Notes: generated by a model from the sequence alone, not told the origin. A DNA stretch of 64,000 nt from Pontibacter korlensis (GCF_000973725.1 NZ_CP009621.1:4829001-4893000), one strand, 5' to 3'; counted from the stretch's first letter, positions 8,947 through 17,540 are shown. Translations and numbers: made by a program.

Positions 8947-8973
8947 CCTGCCACTTATTGCTGCTTTACTTTA

Positions 8974-9014
8974 AAAGGCACCTGGCTTCCTGATGGAGGC
9001 TAGGTGCTTCTTTT
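8974..9014 (+). terminator. Rho-independent terminator
   Basis: AAAGGCACCT and AGGTGCTT form a stem (with further GGC/GCT pairing near the loop), followed by CTTTTG. It closes the dehydrogenase/ferritin-like pair. The sequence from 9015 to 9176 holds no gene I can support. Confidence 0.75.
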
Positions 9015-9176
9015 GTCATACTATCCCGAACTACCCTTATTTGCACGATGTAACCAAACATGCAAATAAATGGGGCAGCTCCTGCTTTGGCAGAGCTTAA
9101 CAAAACTTCATTTATAGTAAAGTACTGAGACATTTCATTGCTGTAAACACAGCTGAAAATGAAGCAGAACAGGTAA

Positions 9177-10247
9177 TTAAATTGCACAAAAAATATTAGC
9201 CGCCAAAAACGCAGCCAAACACATCCTCCTATAGCCGTACAAAACACGGCACCCACCTACCCTAACCATCATAACTCCTTACCACTACTCCTGCTGCTGA
9301 GCTATAAAACGTCCAGTGGTAACAACAGCCATACACCGGCAATCGCCATACTGCTGGGACTGGTTTTTGGCCTCATCTGCCTGATTCTTTTTGTATACTT
9401 TATTCATACCATATCCAAGGCCATACAAGTAGATTTTATCATGAACAGCGTGTTTCATAAAGCAGCTGCAGCTCTGGAGCTGGAAGAAAGGGTAGTAGGA
9501 AATACACATGCTCCCTTCAACACGAACGGTGATGCTTTCAAGTACATTTTAAAGAATGATGGAAACGGCTACCTGGAGCAAGTAAACCTGAGCGAGCGAC
9601 AACAGCTGGCAAGGCAATACAAAATGCAGCTGGAAATACTAGTAGAGGTAGGCTCTTTTACAGTGGAAGGCACTCCCTTGATGAAGCTGACCAAAGCGAT
9701 AGACTCTGAAGATGGGCTGATGGAAAAGCTACAGCAATGCTTTGTACTGCGACAGGAAGAAGTGGTAATGAAAGATTATGAGCAGGGGGTGAAGCAAATT
9801 TCTGAAATAGCAGTTAAAGCACTTAGCCCAGGTATCAACGACCCCGGCACAGCCCTGAAAGCAATTGACTTCCTGACGCTCTTGTTCATAAGACGTATGA
9901 AGTGCGATGAGCGCAATTGCTTGCTCGACGAACAAGAACAAGTGCTGGTGATCGATAAAATTATTTTACTGGAAGAGCTGCTGCACCGCTACCTGAGCTC
10001 CATACGCAGCTATGGCAAAGCAGACTTGCAGGTTAACCTGAGGCTTCTCAGGTGCCTGCACAGCCTCTTGAACCAGGAACCGCCAGAAAACAAAACCTGC
10101 ATGATCAGGAAGCACGCCTTTGCCGTTATAAGTGATGCTGATAAGGCTATTCTGAACTCGGTTGACAGAGAGCGTCTGAATTGTAATATAGTTGGGATAA
10201 ATTCGCTGTTGCCTGCAGAACAGTGGCTGACTGAGCTGAAAATATAA
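9177..10247 (+). pseudogene. DUF2254 membrane protein lacking its N-terminal part
   Basis: From the ATG at 9441 the product is 268 residues and matches the C-terminal half of DUF2254 proteins: GNGYLEQVNL, EVGSFTVEGTPLM and the hallmark KALSPGINDPGTALKAID. The same frame is open upstream to the stop at 9174-9176. There it encodes a clear last transmembrane helix (AIAILLGLVFGLICLILFVYFIH, then TISKAIQVDF), which family members place directly before this domain, but no ATG exists between 9177 and 9440. The expected first three helices are found in no frame upstream. The gene therefore looks 5'-truncated by deletion. A rare start codon or a short functional form is the alternative. Confidence 0.65.
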
Positions 10248-10291
10248 AGGAGTTAGAAGCGGCTACAGGCAAGATAAGTGTCACCACACGA

Positions 10292-11632
10292 TCAACCGGT
10301 GGGCTGACCATCTCCTCTCCGCATGTACTTTTTAATGCAATGCACAGCTCCTGAATACTCTGCAAAGGGGTGAAAGTCTTCCAGCATCACCACCTTAAAC
10401 CCGAGGTGCTGCCAGATGGTTTTGTTTTCCTCGTCGGTGTGCTTTAGCTCCTGCCAGCAGCCATAGCCATAAGTGGGCAGCCAAACAGTTTTGTCAGCTT
10501 CTCCTTTTATCTCTACCAGCGCATTATTATAGGTGGCAAAGTACCACTTCCGTACTTTCTCCTGTTCATCATCCACATAGGTAAGCGGCAAGGGGTTTCG
10601 GATTACCTCGAAGCGGAGCCGCGTCAGCAGAGCTGCAATATCGTCGAAGGCCTCCGGTATAGTCCAGATTGCATGGTTGTCGCCTAGCAGCTCTGAGGCC
10701 ATCTTGGGGTCGCCTACCAGCACCTGATACTTTCCGTCTTCATTTCTGCCCGCCAGCGTTATAAACATGTCGATATGAAAGATAGGCTGTACAGTACCGG
10801 CACCGTTCTTCAGGTGCAGCACCTCTTTCCACTCCTCTCCATTGCGGTTAAAGGAACGAACCTGCTCTACTGGCAGCTGAATGTTGGTGCTGATAAAGTA
10901 TAGGATTCGCCCCTTGTCCAGGTACTGCTGGTACACCTGGGTCATAGCCTTTTTCAGGTGGAGGTCCTTGTCCTGCACCAGCAACTTAGCAAAATCATAA
11001 AATGTATCTACAGCATAATTTGCTCCAAGAAAGAAGAAATCGTCTCCTACCAAGAGGTTGCCGCCCTCAAAGTATACCGGCACTTTAGCCCTGTTCCAGC
11101 CGAAGCGTTCGCAGGCATAGTAGCTGGCAAGCTCGTCGCCCGAGCGGCGGCTGGAGTGCGGTTGCAGCAGGTAAAGCGAGCCATCCTGATCATATACCAG
11201 TTCAAAGTCATCCTCAGCCCATACCGTCATCTCTATGGCATCTGACACCACACCCAGTTGTACGCGCGGCTGCAGGTTTTGCTGTTCCAGCCACTGCTTC
11301 AGCATCCCTTCTACTGATTGGTGCGTCAGGATGTACAGGTGAGTATACTCCGGCAACTTTAGGATGAGGTCCTTGTATACCTTCCAGAGGGGATTGTTCT
11401 CCCCCCTTACGGCATAGGCAGGTATGGTAAATACGATAGCTTCCAGTGCTCCGTCTGCTGTAGGCACCAGGCTGGGTTGCGAGGGCAGTGCCGTATACTC
11501 CTGCATTAAACTGAGCGCGATGCAGCGCCGTTGCATGGCAATATCGCTTAGCACCTGTTCCCCCTCCCACTCCAACTCATTTATGATGGGGTAGTGCCTT
11601 ACTTTTGCTGGCATCTGGTCCGGTTGCTGCAT
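10292..11632 (-). CDS. Pentein-fold guanidino-modifying enzyme (agmatine/peptidyl-arginine deiminase-like)
   Basis: 446 residues. The scattered catalytic set of the pentein superfamily is visible in order: WAEDD (138-142), FEGGN (188-192), HIDMF (286-290) and a C-terminal GAVHC (Cys432) inside YSGAVHCIKKYM. Agmatine and peptidyl-arginine deiminases carry the same Asp/Glu-His-Cys arrangement. It is longer than agmatine deiminase (about 350) and has no signal peptide, so it is probably a cytoplasmic deiminase, dihydrolase or amidinotransferase. Its neighbours give no clue to the substrate. It is convergent with the DUF2254 remnant. Confidence 0.75.
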   Translation of the reverse strand: MQQPDQMPAKVRHYPIINELEWEGEQVLSDIAMQRRCIALSLMQEYTALPSQPSLVPTADGALEAIVFTIPAYAVRGENNPLWKVYKDLILKLPEYTHLYILTHQSVEGMLKQWLEQQNLQPRVQLGVVSDAIEMTVWAEDDFELVYDQDGSLYLLQPHSSRRSGDELASYYACERFGWNRAKVPVYFEGGNLLVGDDFFFLGANYAVDTFYDFAKLLVQDKDLHLKKAMTQVYQQYLDKGRILYFISTNIQLPVEQVRSFNRNGEEWKEVLHLKNGAGTVQPIFHIDMFITLAGRNEDGKYQVLVGDPKMASELLGDNHAIWTIPEAFDDIAALLTRLRFEVIRNPLPLTYVDDEQEKVRKWYFATYNNALVEIKGEADKTVWLPTYGYGCWQELKHTDEENKTIWQHLGFKVVMLEDFHPFAEYSGAVHCIKKYMRRGDGQPTG

Positions 11633-11812
11633 AGGCTTGCTTTCTGTAGCTAGTTGGTGGTTTGGTTATGAGGTTGCTATTAACTCTGCCTCAGAGTAAA
11701 TAGCAATACAGCCCCATGCTCACAAAATAAGGCACAGTACATGAGGAACTGTTTCAGAAGTGGCCAATGCTCCTACTGCTTTTATCTCCCGTGCAAGAGC
11801 ATGAGAATGTTG

Positions 11813-12148
11813 TCAGACGTGCTTGTCCAGGTTCTTTCCAAGGTCCTTTGCCAGTTTCATAAAGTTTTCTACTGTTTCGTCGGCATAAAGACCGTAGGCA
11901 TCAGAAATGCTTCCTTTAAGTCCGGAACTGGTTTCCAGCACGTAGAGAATGGCCATGTCCCCAGGGTAGCTTTCCCCTTCGAAGCGATAAAAGTTTACGA
12001 TTTGTACTTCCTCTGGCCTGAACTGCTGTTTGTCATCCATGGTGCTGAGCAGGCCGTTTTCAGTTACTTTAAAATCCACATTATAACCTTCATCCCGTAG
12101 GCGTGCCAGTACCCTCACCATTGGGGTTAGTTCTATTTTATCTTCCAT
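11813..12148 (-). CDS. Small conserved Bacteroidota protein
   Basis: 111 residues, acidic and soluble: PMVRVLARLRDEGYNVDFKVTENGLL, then FRPEEVQIVNFYRFEGESYPGDMAILYVLETSSGLKGSISDAYGLYAD. This matches a small family common in Bacteroidota that databases sometimes mislabel phosphoribosylpyrophosphate synthetase; nothing in it resembles a PRPP-binding site. Function is unknown. Its upstream region is the long hairpin-rich gap, including one copy of the conserved-loop element on the same strand. Confidence 0.7.
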   Translation of the reverse strand: MEDKIELTPMVRVLARLRDEGYNVDFKVTENGLLSTMDDKQQFRPEEVQIVNFYRFEGESYPGDMAILYVLETSSGLKGSISDAYGLYADETVENFMKLAKDLGKNLDKHV

Positions 12149-12377
12149 AGCTTAGTATTTTGTCTTATCAAGTCCGGTGTTTAGCTTACAGGCGCTATAC
12201 ACAATTTGTTGCACAAGTAACGCGCCGCTGCGTGGCAAAGGAGTTTGACTCGTCCAGAAGCAGTAAAGTATAAGCAGTTATATTAACCTCGGAAAGATGG
12301 GGTTGAAGTTGACCACGCGGTTTTAACTCTCACTTTCCTGGATGTTCAGTTGATTAACTGTGCTAAATCATCAGGCA

Positions 12378-12434
12378 AAAAAATAAGGGAAAGCCACCCT
12401 CAGCACCCAAACAGGCATGGCATTTCCCTTATTT
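12378..12434 (-). terminator. Conserved-loop hairpin, copy 1
   Basis: On the minus strand AAATAAGGGAAA-GCC pairs with GGC-TTTCCCTTATTT (about 16 bp, one bulge) and is followed by a run of T, a textbook intrinsic terminator shape. The loop on the plus strand reads CCTCAGCACCCAAACAGG and is identical in copy 2, whose stem differs. Confidence 0.72.
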
Positions 12435-12836
12435 AAACCCTGAAACAGAGAACGTGAAAGAAACAAAGCCGCTTCACGCCACATATCAGTACTTTGGTTT
12501 ATTTTACGGCACCTGGCAGCCGACTGATGTGCTTTGCTCTTCTTTTACGTCTATACCGGTACATTATACCTTGTTGCCGCAAGCCCTTACGTATTAAACA
12601 CATATACCTGCGAAAACTCCAACAGGCTAATGTATAAACCCACAAGCAGGTGTATTTAAAACGTATTTATCAGTAACTAAGCACCATAAACGGCACAGCA
12701 CATTCCCGAATCTTAACAGCAGACGTATAAACCTATATAAGCTCAAACTTCCATAGGTTCTCAACCTGTTAGTACTTGTTCTCATTTGTTCGCCGTAACA
12801 GAGCATCAAGCTTAAACTGCTCCCATACGCTCACTA

Positions 12837-12905
12837 TGAAAAGGAGCCGACATCTCTTTAGCTTCAGTAGTTAAAACACATATCCTGTCGTCGAGCTCCT
12901 TTTCA
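12837..12905. repeat. Long inverted repeat
   Basis: TGAAAAGGAGC (12837-12847) pairs with GCTCCTTTTCA (12895-12905), and inside it CGACA pairs with TGTCG (12848-12852 with 12886-12890). T-rich flanks on both sides would allow termination in either direction. Confidence 0.65.
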
Positions 12906-12957
12906 TTTTCACTCCTTCAAAAGAACATTATCCACAAACAAAAAGTAAAGCACAGGC

Positions 12958-13004
12958 GCACCTGCATCCTTCTACCTTACCTTCAGGCCGAATGATGCAG
13001 GTGC
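12958..13004. repeat. 11-bp perfect inverted repeat
   Basis: GCACCTGCATC (12958-12968) and GATGCAGGTGC (12994-13004) are perfect complements with a 25-nt loop. No T-run follows on either strand, so it is not an obvious terminator. Confidence 0.6.
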
Positions 13005-13150
13005 TGTTACTCCATATCAAAAAAGCTTCTTTGGGACTAATACTGGAAACAAGCATAAGCATGCTCAAAAGTCAGGATATTAGCTTCCGGGTATCAATAA
13101 AAAGGTAAAACAACAGGAAAGTAACAGATTTGATCAATATAACAGAAAAT

Positions 13151-13182
13151 GGCTGCTGCTCCTTATACTTGGAATAGCAGCC
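13151..13182. repeat. 7-bp hairpin upstream side of 13257
   Basis: GGCTGCT (13151-13157) and AGCAGCC (13176-13182) pair; the loop contains TATACTT. It lies downstream of the minus-strand gene at 13257 and may help end that operon, although T-richness is weak. Confidence 0.45.
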
Positions 13183-13256
13183 ACTTGGTGGTATTAGAAA
13201 GAGTATTTTTTAGCCCCTGTAGTTTATACTAACCTGGAATCAAGCTTAGAAGCAGT

Positions 13257-13640
13257 TTACCGCCCCAAATCTTTCGTGCCTGCCCAGAGCCAAAGTGTTA
13301 GCAACACTGTTTCAGCTACAGCATCCAGCAGGTAAACGTCCCAGATCACATCGTTTAGGGCGTAATAAACATCAATACCTGTAAGGCCGGCTGCTCCGGC
13401 TATGGCCAATCCTTTTATCTCTGAGGTAACCTGCTTGCGGATTCCTGCGGCCAACAGCGTTCCGCCTATGGCAGTAATCAGAACACTAACCGTGTAGAGC
13501 AGCCAGATATCTTTTTTAGGGCCTGTTACCCAAAGAAAGCTCGGCAGGTGCACAAAAGGCCATAAACCCGTTAGAAGCCAAAAAGCACCCTGTACAACTG
13601 CTAGTAAAATTGCTCCAGGTTTTGTAATTGGGGCAGGCAT
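13257..13640 (-). CDS. Small four-helix integral membrane protein
   Basis: 127 residues with four hydrophobic segments: about 8-28, 44-66, 78-92 and 105-122. It reads like the small membrane proteins of unknown function common in this phylum; LPSFLWVTGPKKDIWLL is the main loop. It begins 8 nt after the end of the cyanophycinase gene, so the two are almost certainly one operon. No function can be assigned. Confidence 0.68.
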   Translation of the reverse strand: MPAPITKPGAILLAVVQGAFWLLTGLWPFVHLPSFLWVTGPKKDIWLLYTVSVLITAIGGTLLAAGIRKQVTSEIKGLAIAGAAGLTGIDVYYALNDVIWDVYLLDAVAETVLLTLWLWAGTKDLGR

Positions 13641-13648
13641 AACGCCGG

Positions 13649-14560
13649 TTACGCGTGTAGCTGTTCAAAAGTTGGAAAGATATACCTCTCACCTTTTGCC
13701 AGCAGGTGCACCCGTAAGTCGTGTGCAGAGAAAACCTCTCCGGTCGATATGTCGTAGATATTGGTTTTGGTTAACCCCATACCATCTACTATAGTAATAA
13801 GACCACTGCCGATTACCTCCAGATTGTGCCCTTCTGTTATAAAGGCTGCTGTATCTTCCTCAAGCCCAACACCGATACAGCCAGGGTTAGTAGTGATACA
13901 TTGTGCCATACGCACCAGGCGGCCCCGCTGTATAAAGTGAGTATCCACAGCCACGTTCTTCAGAAACTCTAGACCGGTGGTAACACGTACATCACCCTTT
14001 AGGTAGCCCCCTTTGGTATCCACCTCATAGATCATAGGTGTTGACAGAGCTGTAGCTCCTGCACTAGTGCCCGCTATCAGAATATCATCATAGGTGTAGC
14101 GTTTCTTCATGAGTTGCAGCACCCGCGTACCACCCAATATGGACGTTAGCCGTAGTTGATCTCCGCCTGTAAAGTAAATAGCTGTTGCCTTCTCTACTAT
14201 ATCACAGTTTCTCGGATCTGCTGCATCAGCGCGGTCGCGGATGTCAAGCACCTCCACATTTTCTATGCCCAGGTCCTTAAATAACTTTACATAGTCCTTA
14301 CCCATCTCATCGGGAATATTGGAAGCCGTAGGTATAACAGCTATAGTAGGCTTATCCCCCTTCAACTGTGAGACGAAAAACTTAAGTATTTCTTCGCTCT
14401 CAAACTCTTTATTGGTGGTTTGCTCTTTCTTTCTGCCGTCTTCTTCGCCCTTGTCTTCCTTGCCACCAATGGCAAGTAAGCGGCCTTTAGGTAATGGGGC
14501 TTCACTATCTTTTTTATAGTTGTCTACCTGTTTTTTATCTGATTCTTTTTGCTTTGCCAT
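13649..14560 (-). CDS. cphB: Cyanophycinase-like serine peptidase (S51 family)
   Basis: 303 residues. The peptidase S51 nucleophile elbow is AGTSAGA (163-169, Ser166), preceded by IYFTGGDQLRLTSIL and followed by VDTHFIQRGRLVRMA with the conserved His208. Cyanophycinase hydrolyses multi-L-arginyl-poly-L-aspartate to Asp-Arg dipeptides. The first 50 residues are a Lys/Glu-rich extension with no signal peptide, including EDKGEEDGRKKEQ inserted near the first strand. Its ATG sits behind a perfect AAAGGAGG Shine-Dalgarno site. No cyanophycin synthetase is nearby, so related dipeptides or stored imported polymer are alternatives. Confidence 0.83.
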   Translation of the reverse strand: MAKQKESDKKQVDNYKKDSEAPLPKGRLLAIGGKEDKGEEDGRKKEQTTNKEFESEEILKFFVSQLKGDKPTIAVIPTASNIPDEMGKDYVKLFKDLGIENVEVLDIRDRADAADPRNCDIVEKATAIYFTGGDQLRLTSILGGTRVLQLMKKRYTYDDILIAGTSAGATALSTPMIYEVDTKGGYLKGDVRVTTGLEFLKNVAVDTHFIQRGRLVRMAQCITTNPGCIGVGLEEDTAAFITEGHNLEVIGSGLITIVDGMGLTKTNIYDISTGEVFSAHDLRVHLLAKGERYIFPTFEQLHA

Positions 14561-14739
14561 TTTACCTCCTTTTTATATACTACTCCCTATGGAGTAACGT
14601 GGACAAACTCCTTAATCCTTGTCTGCTAAAAATCGCCTTTATCGACATAAATCAGTATTCAGAGGCTTTTGCTGTGCTTTTACTTGGCAGGCATAAAATC
14701 TGTTGCAGAGACTTACAACAGGGTACGCCCATATTACAA

Positions 14740-14764
14740 AGCGCCAGTAATTATTACTGGCGCT
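14740..14764. terminator. 25-nt palindrome
   Basis: AGCGCCAGTAA and TTACTGGCGCT form an 11-bp perfect stem around 3 nt. It lies 113 nt downstream of the minus-strand gene 14877-15167 and upstream of the cyanophycinase gene, where a terminator is expected. The T-run is weak. The rest of 14561-14876 holds no gene. Confidence 0.55.
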
Positions 14765-14876
14765 GTACCTTCTTATCCCATAAACAAAAGTCAGCTAATC
14801 AGGTCAATTCAGGAGTTAATTGCCTTTAGAATATGTGGTTTAACTTCTTGCGCTTGCCAGTGCTACTGCTTAGCCC

Positions 14877-15167
14877 TTAGTCGTTACCATCTGGATTGTC
14901 ATATTGGCGCTGTGCCGGTTGCCCATAGTTAAAGTGGATAAAGTCATTATAAGACATCGGCTTGTGTTCCGGCTCATTATAAACGGGACTCATACCAACA
15001 GAGGCGCTTCCATTCTTTCCATAACTATCGTTTCCGCGCATACAGCCACTCTTAACCGTATGATCATCAGCATCAACTTCCTTGCTGCTGAAGTATAGCT
15101 TCCCCTTGCTGTCTTCGAGTTTGCTTTCGTGCACGTATACTTTTCTAGGAAATCTTATTACTGTCAT
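14877..15167 (-). CDS. Hypothetical 96-residue polar protein
   Basis: The product is hydrophilic and low in hydrophobic core residues: MTVIRFPRKVYVHESK at the start, then Gly/Asn/Asp/Ser-rich sequence with PVYNEPEHKPMSYNDF. No signal peptide or known motif is seen. It is flanked by hairpins at 14740-14764 and 15206-15264, the second only 39 nt upstream of the start codon. It may be a small stress-type protein, but a non-coding reading is possible. Confidence 0.45.
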   Translation of the reverse strand: MTVIRFPRKVYVHESKLEDSKGKLYFSSKEVDADDHTVKSGCMRGNDSYGKNGSASVGMSPVYNEPEHKPMSYNDFIHFNYGQPAQRQYDNPDGND

Positions 15168-15205
15168 ATCTTAAAATTGTTGATGACTCTGTTACAGTCA
15201 ATGTG

Positions 15206-15264
15206 AGTGAAAAAGGAGGACCATCCTCAGCACCCAAACAGGTATGGCCACTCCCGCTTTTCAC
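15206..15264 (-). terminator. Conserved-loop hairpin, copy 2
   Basis: AGTGAAAA...GGAG..CCAT on the plus strand pairs with ATGG..CTCC...TTTTCACT. The loop CCTCAGCACCCAAACAGG and its closing CCAyCC / GGyATGG bases match copy 1 at 12378-12434, while the outer stems differ in sequence. It lies just upstream of the minus-strand gene at 15167. On that strand the 3' arm contains CCTTTTTC. Confidence 0.65.
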
Positions 15265-15630
15265 TACCTGGTTAATGGATTCAAACTATTGTTACACCAT
15301 CAACCTGGCTGTATCATATTTTACGCATGCTACAGTCTTTAAGTCATATTTCATGAAATCAATACCATTAAGCATGACTAATATACCATTTTTCCGCAAA
15401 CAGTAAGTATTTACCGCAAAAGCAAAATTGTACAAAATATTCCACAAGCAGCTTAAGCAAGCTTAACATTACAGCTGCTGATAGCACAGAAAGGCAAGTT
15501 AATATAACCCACTTATGGTAAAACACTTATCAAGCAACATTTTTTACATCAGCAGCGAAGAATGGTAAGATAGGCTAAGATCAAGAGAAAGTCCTGAGCC
15601 TGAAAACTGTAAAAGCCAGGCTGGTTGTGT
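15265..15630. other. AT-rich gene-free stretch
   Basis: This lies between copy 2 of the conserved-loop hairpin and the terminator of the response-regulator gene. I see no ORF with family features and no further strong dyad. Confidence 0.4.
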
Positions 15631-15631
15631 T

Positions 15632-15665
15632 ACCAGGTGCATTTGGTACAACAACAGCACCTGGT
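15632..15665 (-). terminator. Terminator of the NarL-type regulator gene
   Basis: ACCAGGTGC (15632-15640) and GCACCTGGT (15657-15665) are perfect complements just past the end of the minus-strand response-regulator gene. Confidence 0.62.
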
Positions 15666-15691
15666 GTATTAGCCCTTGTAGTGTCCGGGGG

Positions 15692-16354
15692 CTAATCGAT
15701 CAGGTTATGCTGAATAGCATACTTTATAAGATTAGCCGTATTTTTAGCCTGTGTCTTTTCCAGAATGTTCTGGCGGTGGGTTTCGACGGTACGCTTGCTG
15801 GTAAAAAGCTTCTCAGCTATTTCCGCATTTGTATAGCCTTCAGAGATCAGAGCCAGTACCTCCAGTTCCCGCTTCGACAGCTCCTTGCCCTCTGTTATAA
15901 CGGTTCCATGTTCTGCGGCAGGGTGCACCACACGCTGCAGCATTTTAATAGACATGCCGGAGCTGATAAAGGGAGTACCGCTAGCCGCCAGTTTTATAGC
16001 AGAACACAGCTCTTCTCTTCCTGTATCCTTCAGCACATACCCCATAGCACCGATTTCCAGAAGGCGGTGCAGGGTAGCAACATTGTCCAGCATGGTAAGC
16101 ACAACCACCTTTACCTCAGGGTAATGCTCTGTTAACTGCTGTAGTGTTTCAAAGCCATCCATCACTGGCATATGCACATCCAGCAGCACCACATCAACTG
16201 TAGTGTTCTCCAGCAGGTACAGGAGCTCTGTTCCGTTTGCCGCCTCCCCCACTACTGCTAACTCACTGTCTCTTTCTAAAAGAGATCGCAACCCTTCCCG
16301 GATTATTTTGTGGTCATCAGTAACAATAACCCTGATGGTATTTGTTTCAGTCAT
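15692..16354 (-). CDS. NarL/LuxR-family response regulator
   Basis: 220 residues from the ATG at 16354, chosen because MTETNTIRVIVTDDH begins the receiver as in the family; the frame itself extends 10 codons further up. The receiver has the acidic pair DD (13-14), phospho-acceptor D59 in LLDVHMP and the conserved lysine in YVLKD. The C-terminal LuxR helix-turn-helix is LSKRELEVLALISEGYTNAEIAEKLFTSKRTVETHRQNIL. No sensor kinase is adjacent, so it is an orphan regulator here. Confidence 0.9.
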   Translation of the reverse strand: MTETNTIRVIVTDDHKIIREGLRSLLERDSELAVVGEAANGTELLYLLENTTVDVVLLDVHMPVMDGFETLQQLTEHYPEVKVVVLTMLDNVATLHRLLEIGAMGYVLKDTGREELCSAIKLAASGTPFISSGMSIKMLQRVVHPAAEHGTVITEGKELSKRELEVLALISEGYTNAEIAEKLFTSKRTVETHRQNILEKTQAKNTANLIKYAIQHNLID

Positions 16355-16641
16355 GATAGCTTGTCGTAAATATAAGTCAGGCACAAAGGCTCAGATGGAG
16401 CGCAAATCCTTTTGCACTGCAGCTATAAATATAGTTAAAAAATCGCGCTGATTTGTATAGCTTTAAACATATATAAACTGATGCACGAAGCAGTCATTTA
16501 ACTCACTTATTACACATTGTCAACTCCTTACGAAAATCTTTAAGTAAAAACCACACTAAAATTTACGTAGTTCACGCTGGAGTTGTGTTTATTATACTCT
16601 GTACTTTTAAAATAAGATTCAGGAAATTTTCAGGAGGTGTA

Positions 16642-17025
16642 ATGAGAGAGGAAGTAGTGGTACAGCGAATGGGAGACGTTGCCGTCATTAGCCTGCATGG
16701 CGAGTGTAACAGCGCGGTTGTGGAGAAACTAGAAAAAAGGTGCCACGAGGAAATAGTACGCAGAGCCAAGCATATTCTACTCGACTGCGAACATGTTACC
16801 ACCCTAAACTCATCTGCACTAAGGTGCATGCTCAGAAAAAGCACCGAAGCCGATGAGGCAGGTATAACCCTGGTGCTCTACCACCTGAAGCCTGAACACA
16901 CCGCCCTTATCAGGAGCTCCGGCCTGGACCTTGTACTGCACATCAAAGACAACTTTAAAGATGCCTACTTACTCTGCAAAGCAAGAAGCGACAAGAGCGG
17001 CTCTACCAAGCTCGGAACTACATGA
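16642..17025 (+). CDS. STAS-domain protein 1 (anti-sigma-factor-antagonist type)
   Basis: 127 residues. The ATG at 16642 is preceded by AGGAGG at a good distance and is preferred over an upstream start that would add 19 unrelated residues. The fold follows SpoIIAA: VVVQRMGDVAVISLHGECNSAVVEKLEKRC, then HILLDCEHVTTLNSSALRCMLRK, where the phospho-acceptor serine is expected at LNSSALR. It overlaps the next STAS gene by 4 nt (ATGA). No RsbW-like kinase or PP2C phosphatase is in the window. Confidence 0.78.
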   Translation: MREEVVVQRMGDVAVISLHGECNSAVVEKLEKRCHEEIVRRAKHILLDCEHVTTLNSSALRCMLRKSTEADEAGITLVLYHLKPEHTALIRSSGLDLVLHIKDNFKDAYLLCKARSDKSGSTKLGTT

Positions 17026-17366
17026 ACTACTTCTACATTGAAACCAGTATAACAGATCGCAGTGTGGTGCTTAGCCTGCATGGCGAACTAGACATGGAGA
17101 CACGTCAGCACCTGAAAAAAGTCATTTCTGATCTAAGGCAGCTATCTGAGCACGACTTATTGGTGCTGGACTGCAAACATATGTGCTACATCTCCTGCGA
17201 CGGCATCAACACCCTTCTTTCCCTTGCCTCCTCCTGTCAAGCCAGGGGTGTACAAGTTATACTTTGCCAGTTACAACCCAAAGTACAAGACGTGCTAGAG
17301 CTATCAGGAAGTACAGATAAGTTAAAGATAGTGCCTACGCTGGAAGACGCACAGCAGGCAATATAA
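17022..17366 (+). CDS. STAS-domain protein 2
   Basis: 114 residues: VVLSLHGELDMETRQHLKKVISDLRQ, then LLVLDCKHMCYISCDGINTLLSLA. It is a second anti-sigma-factor-antagonist-like STAS domain, translationally coupled to the first (ATGA overlap). At the usual phospho-acceptor site it has ISCDG rather than DSSG, so the phosphorylated residue, if any, is Ser in YIS. The two related domains are diverged from each other, suggesting distinct partners rather than a recent duplication. Confidence 0.78.
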   Translation: MNYFYIETSITDRSVVLSLHGELDMETRQHLKKVISDLRQLSEHDLLVLDCKHMCYISCDGINTLLSLASSCQARGVQVILCQLQPKVQDVLELSGSTDKLKIVPTLEDAQQAI

Positions 17367-17540
17367 CAAGAGGTGAATATCCCTTATATACGTCATCTCT
17401 GGCGGGGCGGCACTTCCTGCGTGCTAGTTGCATCTGTTCAGCAGGGCTCTTCTCTGTTTTATACTCTTAATTCAGGAGCATGGCCTATTCTGCTCTTTGT
17501 GCTGCGCGTATAATACACTCCACACCAACTTTAAAGTACA

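Larger units (their letters stand above)
12149..13256. other. 1.1-kb gene-free stretch rich in hairpins
   Basis: No ORF with family features or start context is seen on either strand. The stretch instead contains four separate inverted repeats with stems of 7-16 bp (12381-12434, 12837-12905, 12958-13004, 13151-13182), a weaker ATACCTGC/GCAGGTGTAT dyad around 12604-12655, and two copies of the AAGTATA/TATACTT word. It lies between two minus-strand genes. Small RNAs with their own terminators are a reasonable reading. Confidence 0.5.

Noticed and set aside
12627..12809. 60-codon minus-strand frame in the hairpin-rich gap
   Set aside because: No start context, no known motif and composition like non-coding AT-rich sequence.
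12378..15264. Conserved-loop hairpins as TPP riboswitches (minus strand contains GGGTGCTGAGG)
   Set aside because: The TPP core also needs CTGAGA followed by ACCC, and CCTGAxCxGG with GCGxAGGGA; these are absent.
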